From Caulobacteraceae bacterium (GTDB taxonomy: Bacteria > Pseudomonadota > Alphaproteobacteria > Caulobacterales > Caulobacteraceae): 9,879 bases of DNA. Positions 1-5,359 of the stretch are shown piece after piece (position 1 is the first letter of the stretch; every line of letters begins with the position of its first letter). The stretch lies in the NCBI GenBank assembly GCA_030151985.1, contig JASLDZ010000394.1:1-9879 (forward strand). The letters run 5' to 3'. The notes below the pieces were generated by a model. It saw only the letters and a list, made by a program, of their open reading frames with translations, was not told where the DNA came from and ran no database searches. The translations under genes and the position numbers were made by a program.

Positions 1-405
1 GACAAGTTCGAGATGGGCACCAACCTGCGCGCCTGGCTCTTCACCATCCTACGCAACACCTACTACACCGCCGTCGTCCGCCGCCGGCGCGAGGTGCGCG
101 ACGAGGACGGCAAGTACGCGGCCACCCTCTCGACCGAACCGGCGCAGGACTGGAGCGTCGCGATGCACACGCTCCAGGCCGCCCTGCGCCGCCTGCCGGA
201 CGAGCACCGCGAGGCGTTGATCCTCGTGGGGGCCGCCGGGCTGACCTATGAGGAGGCGGCCGAGATCTGCGGCTGCGCGCTGGGCACGATCAAGAGCCGC
301 GTGAACCGCGCCCGCGCGCGCCTGCTGGCGCTGATGGACGCTGACGAGGCGACCGACACCTTCGCCAGCGTCATCTCGGGCCCCGCCGCGCCTCCGGCCG
401 CCTGA
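1..405 (+). CDS. ecfG: EcfG-type general stress response sigma factor (5' end outside window)
   Basis: This is the last 134 residues of an ECF sigma factor; the reading frame is open at the window edge, so roughly the first 45-50 residues are missing if it has the usual length of about 180. The visible part begins in the region 2 segment (GTNLRAWLFTILRN), passes an Arg-rich linker and a variable stretch, and ends with a complete region 4 helix-turn-helix (LRRLPDEHREALILVGAAGL, then YEEAAEICGCALGTIKSRVN). The last motif is characteristic of the EcfG (ECF15) group of alphaproteobacteria, which redirects RNA polymerase to general stress genes and is held inactive by NepR until phosphorylated PhyR removes NepR. 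The adjacent NepR-like gene supports the assignment. The gene ends in TGA two bases from the stop of that convergent gene. No PhyR or PhyK-like gene is in the window. Confidence 0.93.
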   Translation, partial: DKFEMGTNLRAWLFTILRNTYYTAVVRRRREVRDEDGKYAATLSTEPAQDWSVAMHTLQAALRRLPDEHREALILVGAAGLTYEEAAEICGCALGTIKSRVNRARARLLALMDADEATDTFASVISGPAAPPAA

Positions 406-407
406 GC

Positions 408-629
408 TCAGGCTCTGCGGCGAGGCGAGCCGCGCGACAGCTCCCCTCGGTTGAACGCGTCCTCCAGAGCCTCGCACAGCTCGATGAGGGAGCTGGGCAT
501 CGGGGCGGCGACGACGTCGCCGAACATCCGGCGCAGCCCGTCTCCGACAGGGTCCGCCGCATCGACCACCTGGGGCGGCGGCGGAGGCGGGGCGTTCGGC
601 GAGGACTGGAAGCGGACACCCAATCGCAT
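408..629 (-). CDS. nepR: NepR-like anti-sigma factor
   Basis: This encodes 73 residues. After a Pro-rich N-terminus (six prolines at residues 14-19) comes a pattern typical of NepR: an amphipathic helix (DPVGDGLRRMFGDVV, residues 26-40), a proline-containing turn (APMP, 42-45) and a second helix (SSLIELCEALEDAF, 46-59), followed by a basic tail. NepR binds EcfG with these two helices and blocks it; phospho-PhyR competes for it. In many alphaproteobacteria nepR lies just upstream of ecfG on the same strand, whereas here it faces ecfG tail to tail. The Shine-Dalgarno-like GAGGAG ends one base before the ATG at 629, which is too close, but seven bases before the TTG at codon 3 (623), so TTG may be the true start. 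Other long frames overlap this region, and the call rests on the family pattern. Confidence 0.8.
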   Translation of the reverse strand: MRLGVRFQSSPNAPPPPPPQVVDAADPVGDGLRRMFGDVVAAPMPSSLIELCEALEDAFNRGELSRGSPRRRA

Positions 630-731
630 GCTCCTCGACCGGACCGCGCGAGCGGAATCGCGCCGCGCCGCAGGGGCGCGCGCTGTCGTAGCAACTCCCG
701 AGCCGCTCCGTCAAAGTCACGGTTAAAGGCG

Positions 732-758
732 GGAACCTTGGCCGGCGCCCCGTCAGTT
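732..758 (+). promoter_or_regulatory. candidate EcfG-type promoter for the disordered-protein gene
   Basis: GGAAC at 732-736 is a perfect match to the -35 element recognised by EcfG sigma factors. AGTT at 755-758 follows after 18 bases and matches three of four bases of the CGTT -10 element; the spacing is at the long end of the 16-18 range I recall. The element lies 30 bases upstream of the start codon of the next gene, inside the intergenic region shared with nepR. The assignment is inference from motif and context. Confidence 0.5.
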
Positions 759-774
759 GTGTCGAGGCCCCAGC

Positions 775-781
775 AAGGAGG
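775..781 (+). promoter_or_regulatory. ribosome binding site deciding the start at 789
   Basis: AAGGAGG lies seven bases before ATG 789. It is a strong Shine-Dalgarno sequence and selects this ATG over in-frame upstream codons (the frame is open back to at least 738), which have no such site. Confidence 0.85.
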
Positions 782-788
782 ACGAGAC

Positions 789-1820
789 ATGTCTGACAGG
801 CCTCAAGACCACGGCGGGTCCCGCGACGAGCCTTTCGCCCGCGACCGGGACGACCGCCGCGAGCAGGCGGGCGACCGCGAGCACCGCACCTGGGCGGAGG
901 ACGACGACAACCGCGACCACCGCGGGCGCGGCCAGGACTCCCCCTACGGGCGCCTGAGCTCCGGCGTCTCCACGGGTTCGGGCTACGCGAGCGGCGGCTA
1001 CGGCGGCCAGGGCGGCTTCGGCGAGCAGGACGGCCAGGGCGGCTACGCCTCGCCGGCCCAGGGCTCGCGCTACGGTCGGACGGGGTCGGAGTGGGGCCGC
1101 TCCGGCTACGGCTCCTTCTCCAGCGAAGGGTCCGGCCAGGGCCGCAGCTACGGCGGAGGCCAGGCGTCGGGCTTCGGCGCGACCAGCTACGCCGCCGAGC
1201 GCGACGACCACGCGCAGCGCGGCGGCGGCCAGAAACGCGACTACGGCTTCCGCGGCCAGGGCGGCGGCGGCGCGCAGTGGGGCGGTCCCGGCGGGCGGGG
1301 CGAGGGCGGCTACGGCTCATCCAACCCGGACCGCTCGGCCCAGCGCTCGCGCTACCGCCAGACCTCCGACTACGACGCTTCGCACGAGGACCCGCGCGGC
1401 CGCGCCGGCGCCTCGGGCCGGGACGACGACGACCACGAGCCCCACTACCGCACCTGGCGCGAGCAGCAGCTCGCCGGCCACGACCGCGACTACGACCGCT
1501 GGCGCGCCGCCCAGGCGCAGCGGTACGACGAGGACTACCGCCGCTACCGCGACCAGCGGCACGAGGGTTTCAGCCGCGACTTCGGCGACTGGCGCAACCA
1601 GGCCGGCGGGCGGAAGGAAGGCCAGCCGTCGACCGCCTCGTCCGCCGTTCCCGCGACGGGCGCCGCGGCGACGCAGGACCAGAACCAGAGTCCGAGCCAG
1701 GGCGGCGCCGGCTCTCTCATCGCCTCCGACGACAGCCTGCGCAGCGTGACGGAGGGACACCCCGGAAAGACGCCGGACGCCGACCGCAAGGACGAAGGCG
1801 ACGGCAAGGCCGCCTCCTAG
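789..1820 (+). CDS. intrinsically disordered Gly/Tyr/Arg-rich protein with 15-residue aromatic repeats
   Basis: The product is 343 residues with no signal peptide or membrane segment, so it is probably cytoplasmic. Residues 1-50 are dense in Asp, Arg and His. Residues 55-190 are low complexity, rich in Gly, Ser and Tyr with many GYG/GFG steps. Residues 220-264 contain three tandem 15-residue units (YRTWREQQLAGHDRD, YDRWRAAQAQRYDED, YRRYRDQRHEGFSRD) and a partial fourth starting FGDWR at 265. The tail is Ser/Thr/Gln/Gly-rich. Similar repeats occur, as I recall, in unnamed alphaproteobacterial proteins often annotated only as hypothetical. No enzymatic motif is visible. A candidate EcfG promoter upstream suggests a general-stress role, which is inference. 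The stop codon overlaps that of the convergent sensor kinase within a shared CTAG. Confidence 0.88.
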   Translation: MSDRPQDHGGSRDEPFARDRDDRREQAGDREHRTWAEDDDNRDHRGRGQDSPYGRLSSGVSTGSGYASGGYGGQGGFGEQDGQGGYASPAQGSRYGRTGSEWGRSGYGSFSSEGSGQGRSYGGGQASGFGATSYAAERDDHAQRGGGQKRDYGFRGQGGGGAQWGGPGGRGEGGYGSSNPDRSAQRSRYRQTSDYDASHEDPRGRAGASGRDDDDHEPHYRTWREQQLAGHDRDYDRWRAAQAQRYDEDYRRYRDQRHEGFSRDFGDWRNQAGGRKEGQPSTASSAVPATGAAATQDQNQSPSQGGAGSLIASDDSLRSVTEGHPGKTPDADRKDEGDGKAAS

Positions 1821-3247
1821 GGCTTCCCCGCCCCGAGCAGCCCCCGGCGCGCGTCGTCGGGCGGCTCCTCAACCGGCAGGCGCGCGAGGCTCAGCACCGC
1901 GCGCAGGCCAGGCGCGTTGTCCTGCAGCTGCAGGCCGCCGCCGTGCAGCTTGGCGCAGGCGGCGACGATCGCCAGTCCCAGCCCGGAACCGACGGTGGTG
2001 CGCGCCGCGTCGAGCCGCACGAACCGCTCCTGCACCCGCCCACGCTGGTCGGGCGGCACGCCGACGCCGGTGTCGGCCACGATCACGCGCGCCGTCCCTG
2101 CGTCCGCGTCCACCGACACGCACACCGCGGCCCCCTCCCCGGCGTGCTGGGAGGCGTTGTGCAGCAGGTTGCCGATCGCCTGCCGCAGGAGCGCCTCGTG
2201 CGCGAGCAGCCGCACGGGAGAGGCGGGCGGGGAGAACTGCGGGCTCTGGCCGGCGTCCTCCAGCAGGGGGGCGAAGAAGTCGGCGATCTCGGCCGCGAGG
2301 GCTCCCAGATCGACGGTCTCCATCATCTCGCGCGAAAGCCCCGTCTCCGCGCGGGCGATGTCGAGCAGCGCCGACAGGGTGCCCAGCGTGCGGTCGGCCT
2401 CCAGGTGGGCGGCCTCGATGGCGTCCAGCCGCTCCTCCTCCGTCGCCCCCCGGTGCATGGCCCGGGCAAGCGCGCCCTTCATGCGCGTAAGCGGTGAGCG
2501 CAAGTCGTGGGCGAGGCTGTCGGTGACGGTGCGCATGCCGGTCATCAGCTCCTCGATCCGCGCCAGCATGGCGTTGAGCGAGGCGCCCACCCGGCCGAAC
2601 GGGTCGTCGCGGTCCGACAGCGGCGTGCGGGCGGAAAGGTCCCCGGCGGCGATCCGCTCGGCGGTGGCGGCGATCGCGTCCACCCGCTGCAGGATCAGCG
2701 CATTGAGCACGAGGCCCGCCGTGAAGCCCGCGGCCGCCACGATCGCCAGCGCCGCGGCGAACCCGTAGAGCACCGCCCGCTCGAACCCGTGGATGCCGGA
2801 GAGGTCGCGGCCGACCACCAGCATGTCGCCGCCCGGCAGCCGCGTCGCCACCACCCGCAGGGTCGCGGCGTTGGGACCGCCGACGCGCACGCGGCCCCAG
2901 TCCGTCTCGACGAAGCGGGGGTGCTCCGCCCCGATGTCGCCCGCCAAGGGGCGGCCCGCCGGGTCGAACAGGCCGTAGCGCTCGCCGGTGACGCTGTAGC
3001 GCGCGCGCCGGGCGATGGCCGCCCCCGTGCTGGCGGGGCCCTGCTCCTGCGCCACCTCGACCAGGAGGTCGCGCTCCGCCAGCGCCTGGGCGCGCTCGCG
3101 CTCCGAGATCAGCCGCGCCCCCGCGCCGTAGACCAGCACCAGCGCCACCGCGCTCGCGGCCGCCACCAGCGCGACGGCGAACATGACGAAGGCCTGGGGC
3201 GCCAGCCGCCCTCCCGTGCGCCAGCGGCCGAGCCCCGGCACGCTCAC
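1817..3247 (-). CDS. two-component sensor histidine kinase with HAMP domain
   Basis: The product is 476 residues. Two membrane helices (about 19-41 and 158-182) flank a periplasmic sensor of about 115 residues with no recognised fold. A HAMP domain (about 183-235) follows, then the HisKA dimerisation domain with phosphoacceptor His247 (SLAHDLRSPLTR) and a HATPase domain with N-box (Asn364 in NLLHNASQHA), G1 box (DTGVGVPP, 392-399) and G2 box (GSGLGLAI, 420-427). These are the residues needed for autophosphorylation and transfer to the regulator encoded upstream. The GTG at 3247 was chosen because it overlaps the regulator's TGA as GTGA, the usual coupled arrangement; a second GTG at 3241 is possible. 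A longer frame extends to 3385 but would run through the regulator gene. The signal sensed cannot be read from the sequence. It is not of the PhyK/HWE kinase type that feeds PhyR. Confidence 0.95.
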   Translation of the reverse strand: MSVPGLGRWRTGGRLAPQAFVMFAVALVAAASAVALVLVYGAGARLISERERAQALAERDLLVEVAQEQGPASTGAAIARRARYSVTGERYGLFDPAGRPLAGDIGAEHPRFVETDWGRVRVGGPNAATLRVVATRLPGGDMLVVGRDLSGIHGFERAVLYGFAAALAIVAAAGFTAGLVLNALILQRVDAIAATAERIAAGDLSARTPLSDRDDPFGRVGASLNAMLARIEELMTGMRTVTDSLAHDLRSPLTRMKGALARAMHRGATEEERLDAIEAAHLEADRTLGTLSALLDIARAETGLSREMMETVDLGALAAEIADFFAPLLEDAGQSPQFSPPASPVRLLAHEALLRQAIGNLLHNASQHAGEGAAVCVSVDADAGTARVIVADTGVGVPPDQRGRVQERFVRLDAARTTVGSGLGLAIVAACAKLHGGGLQLQDNAPGLRAVLSLARLPVEEPPDDARRGLLGAGKP

Positions 3248-3927
3248 GGCGACTCGGAGAGGCGGTAGCCGACGCCCCGCAGGGTGTGCAGCAAGGGCCG
3301 CTCGAAGCCCTCGTCCAGCTTCTTGCGCAGACGGCTGATGTGGGTGTCGATGATCGAGGTGTGGGGGTCGAAGCGGTAGTCCCACACCTGCTCCAGCAGC
3401 ATGGTGCGGGTGACGACCCGGTCCTTGTTGCGCAGGAAATACTCCAGGAGCTTGAACTCGCGCGGCAGGAGGTCGAGCGAGCGGCCCTGGCGGGTCACCT
3501 TGCGGGAGAGCAGGTCCATGGCGACGTCGCCGCAGCGGAGCGTCGTCTCGACTGCGCGCCCCGCCCCCCGCCGCACGAGGTTCTCGAGCCGCGCGTGCAG
3601 CTCGCTGAAGCCGAAGGGCTTGGTCAGGTAGTCGTCGCCCCCCGCGCGGAGGCCGGACACCCGCTCGTCGAGCTGGCCGAGCGCCGAGAGGATCAGGATC
3701 GGCGTCTCCACGCCCCCCGCGCGCAGCGCCTTCACCACGCTCAGCCCGTCCATCCCCGGCACCATCCGGTCCATCACCACCGCGTCGAAGCTGGAGGAGG
3801 AGGCGAGGTAGAGGCCGTCGCGGCCGTCGGTGGCGTGCTCGACGGTGTAGCCCGCCTCGCGCAGGCCCTTGGTGAGGTAGTCCGCCGTGTCGACGTCGTC
3901 CTCGACCACCAGGATGCGTCCGCTCAT
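3244..3927 (-). CDS. OmpR/PhoB-family response regulator
   Basis: The product is 227 residues, the normal length for the family. The receiver domain (1-120) has the acidic pocket Glu9-Asp10-Asp11, phosphoacceptor Asp53 (VVMDRMVPGMDG), Ser81 and Lys103 (TKPF). The C-terminal winged helix (about 126-224) has the family pattern LPREFKLLEYFLRN, a recognition-helix region around SIIDTHISRLRKKLDE, and the wing GVGYRLS. It should bind promoter DNA when phosphorylated by the kinase encoded immediately downstream, with which it overlaps by four bases. It most resembles the broad CusR/QseB-like branch, but the regulon is not evident; the divergent flavoprotein gene is one possible target. The ATG at 3927 has only a weak GGCGAGG-like site placed very close to it. 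Confidence 0.96.
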   Translation of the reverse strand: MSGRILVVEDDVDTADYLTKGLREAGYTVEHATDGRDGLYLASSSSFDAVVMDRMVPGMDGLSVVKALRAGGVETPILILSALGQLDERVSGLRAGGDDYLTKPFGFSELHARLENLVRRGAGRAVETTLRCGDVAMDLLSRKVTRQGRSLDLLPREFKLLEYFLRNKDRVVTRTMLLEQVWDYRFDPHTSIIDTHISRLRKKLDEGFERPLLHTLRGVGYRLSESP

Positions 3928-3982
3928 CGCCTCGCCGCCACGCCCGCGCCGCCGGAACCGCGGCCCGGCGGCAGGTCTAGGC

Positions 3983-3998
3983 CGGTTTCGCTGAACCG
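3983..3998. repeat. short inverted repeat in the divergent intergenic region
   Basis: CGGTT (3983-3987) and AACCG (3994-3998) are perfect inverted arms around a six-base centre. They lie between the divergent regulator and flavoprotein genes, and the right arm overlaps the candidate -35 element at 3992. The repeat could be an operator, but OmpR-type regulators more often bind direct repeats and five-base arms can arise by chance. Confidence 0.25.
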
Positions 3999-4016
3999 CT
4001 AAGCCCTTCCCCCGTT
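3992..4016 (+). promoter_or_regulatory. candidate EcfG-type promoter for the flavoprotein gene
   Basis: TGAAC (3992-3996), a 16-base spacer and CGTT (4013-4016) match the EcfG promoter (GGAAC, 16-17 bases, CGTT) at eight of nine positions; the first G of the -35 is T. The -10 lies 38 bases before the ATG at 4055. The -10 context CCCGTTCAG is repeated exactly at 4976-4984 before the DUF6496 gene. The call is inference from motif and neighbourhood. Confidence 0.42.
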
Positions 4017-4054
4017 CAGGCCCCGGTCATCGCGCGGCGGGAGAGGAAGCGGCC

Positions 4055-4969
4055 ATGCCGGAAGGCGAGGAGGGCGTGCTCGACTGCGCCGTCGTGGGCG
4101 GCGGCCCCGGCGGCCTGACGGCGGCCACCTACCTCGGCCGGCAGAGGCGGCGCTTCCGCGTGTTCGACACGGGCGAGAGCCGGGCCGCCTGGATCCCGAC
4201 CAGCCACAACACGCCGGGCTTCCCGGAAGGCCTCTCGGGCGAGGCGATGCTGGCGCGCTTCCGGGAGCAGGCGGCGCGCTACGGCGCGGAGGTCGTCCCG
4301 CAACGCGTCGTCGGCCTGCGCAAGGAGGGCGACGCCTTCGTGCTGGCCACCGCGGAGGGGGAGGCCCGCGCGCGCCGCGTGATCCTGGCCACCGGCGTCG
4401 CCGACCGCGAGCCCGACCTTCCCGACGTGTTCGACGCGGTGAAGAAGGGGCTGATCCGCATCTGCCCGATCTGCGACGGCTACGAGAGCTCGGGGCTCGA
4501 CATCGGGGTGATCGGGAGCTGCGAGCACGCCGCGTCCGAGGCGCTGTTCATCCGCACCTGGTCGGACAAGGTGACGGTGATCGTGCCGCGCACGCTGGGC
4601 CGGGTCTCGGAGGCGCGCAAGCGGGACCTGGAGGCCGCCGGCGTCGCGATCCTGGAGGCGCCCGTCGAGCACGTGACGATCCGGGACGGGCGGCTGAGCT
4701 GCCTGGACATAGCCGGCAGACCGCGGAGCTTCGACGTGGTCTACGCCGCGCTGGGCGTCGACCCCCGCGCCGAGCTCGCCCGCGCGGCCGGCGCCCGGCT
4801 GGACGGGGAAGGCCGCCTGCCGACGGACGCGCACCAGCAGACGTCGGTCGAAGGGCTCTACGCCGCCGGCGACATCGTGCGCGGGCTGAACCAGGTGGCC
4901 GTCGCCTGCGCGGAAGCCGCCGTCGCCGCCATCGCCGTCCACAACAGCCTGCCGCGCAACTACGCCTGA
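4055..4969 (+). CDS. thioredoxin-reductase-like NAD(P)/FAD-dependent oxidoreductase, atypical
   Basis: The product is 304 residues, slightly shorter than thioredoxin reductase (about 320). The N-terminal FAD site VVGGGPGGLTAATYLGR (13-29), the central LATGV motif and the C-terminal FAD motif GLYAAGDIVRGLNQVAVA are all typical of the family. The redox-active pair is present as CPICDGYE, where classical thioredoxin reductases have CATCDG. The second nucleotide site is altered: the usual GxGxxA reads GSCEHAA, and the HRR motif that holds the NADPH 2'-phosphate is replaced by VPR. The protein is therefore likely a flavin disulfide oxidoreductase with an unusual or lost NADPH preference; its partner is unknown and no thioredoxin gene is nearby. 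ATG 4055 is preceded by GAGAGGA at seven bases. The gene is divergent from the response regulator. Confidence 0.92.
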   Translation: MPEGEEGVLDCAVVGGGPGGLTAATYLGRQRRRFRVFDTGESRAAWIPTSHNTPGFPEGLSGEAMLARFREQAARYGAEVVPQRVVGLRKEGDAFVLATAEGEARARRVILATGVADREPDLPDVFDAVKKGLIRICPICDGYESSGLDIGVIGSCEHAASEALFIRTWSDKVTVIVPRTLGRVSEARKRDLEAAGVAILEAPVEHVTIRDGRLSCLDIAGRPRSFDVVYAALGVDPRAELARAAGARLDGEGRLPTDAHQQTSVEGLYAAGDIVRGLNQVAVACAEAAVAAIAVHNSLPRNYA

Positions 4970-4981
4970 TCCCCGCCCGTT
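4956..4981 (+). promoter_or_regulatory. candidate EcfG-type promoter for the DUF6496-type gene
   Basis: GCAAC (4956-4960, within the last codons of the flavoprotein gene), a 17-base spacer and CGTT (4978-4981) match the EcfG consensus at eight of nine positions, but the mismatch falls on the normally conserved second G of the -35. The start codon is 24 bases downstream of the -10. Co-transcription with the flavoprotein gene, 36 bases upstream, is the alternative. Confidence 0.35.
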
Positions 4982-4984
4982 CAG

Positions 4985-4999
4985 CTCCCGGACAGGGAG
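4985..4999 (+). promoter_or_regulatory. possible hairpin covering the ribosome binding site
   Basis: CTCCC (4985-4989) can pair with GGGAG (4995-4999) around a five-base loop. The second arm is part of the Shine-Dalgarno sequence GGGAGGAG of the gene starting at 5006. The structure would form in transcripts read through from the flavoprotein gene. It would be partly lost if transcription started from the candidate promoter just upstream. Confidence 0.35.
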
Positions 5000-5005
5000 G
5001 AGACC

Positions 5006-5356
5006 ATGGCCGAGACCCAGGCGCAGAAGGAGACGGTCGAGCGCGTCATGCACGAGTTCAAGCATGGCGAGCTGAAGGGCCGCGACGGCAAGGTGGTGAA
5101 GACCCGCAAGCAGGCCGTCGCGATCGGCCTCTCCGAGGCGGGCGACTCGAACCGCAAGAGCCCCAAGCAGAACCGCCACAACCTCGCGCACACCAAGGCG
5201 AACGAGCGCAAGGGCCGGACCGGGCAGCAGGAGAAGGAGGGCAAGGGCGCGATGGCGCGCAACCGCTCCGAACTCTACGCCGAGGCGAAGAAGCGCGACA
5301 TCCCGGGCCGCTCCAAGATGAACAAGGCGCAGCTGGAGAAGGCGCTCTCCCGCTGA
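5006..5356 (+). CDS. small basic DUF6496-type protein with C-terminal SAP/Rho-N-like segment
   Basis: The product is 116 residues and very rich in Lys, Arg and Gln. The N-terminal part (about 10-46) carries the pattern VMHEFKHGELKGRDGKVVK followed by TRKQAVAIGLSEAG, which I recognise as DUF6496. A flexible basic linker follows (47-83). The C-terminus (84-116) has NRSELYAEAKKRDIPGRSKM followed by NKAQLEKAL, a short helix-turn-helix resembling Rho-N/SAP motifs often annotated as 'plasmid stabilization'; no plasmid function is implied here. The composition suggests nucleic-acid binding, but the role is unknown. ATG 5006 has a strong GGGAGGAG site. The gene ends three bases from the convergent gene at 5360. 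Confidence 0.92.
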   Translation: MAETQAQKETVERVMHEFKHGELKGRDGKVVKTRKQAVAIGLSEAGDSNRKSPKQNRHNLAHTKANERKGRTGQQEKEGKGAMARNRSELYAEAKKRDIPGRSKMNKAQLEKALSR

Positions 5357-5359
5357 GCG

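Noticed and set aside
451..726. A 91-codon plus-strand frame opposite nepR
   Set aside because: The composition is biased with no family pattern, while the opposite strand encodes a clear NepR-like protein.
721..737. GGTT...AACC short inverted repeat near the candidate promoter
   Set aside because: Four-base arms around nine bases are expected by chance; it is not reported as an operator.
49..1320. A 423-codon minus-strand frame across ecfG, nepR and the disordered-protein gene
   Set aside because: The product is almost entirely Arg, Pro, Gly and Ala, typical of antisense frames in GC-rich DNA.
3954..3958. GGAAC upstream of the flavoprotein gene as an EcfG -35
   Set aside because: The nearest GTT is 26 bases downstream, outside the usable spacer; the TGAAC/CGTT pair fits better.
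4016..5191. A 391-codon minus-strand frame opposite the flavoprotein gene
   Set aside because: It is a shadow of a strongly supported gene with FAD and CxxC motifs, and its own product is His/Arg/Ala-rich with no motif.
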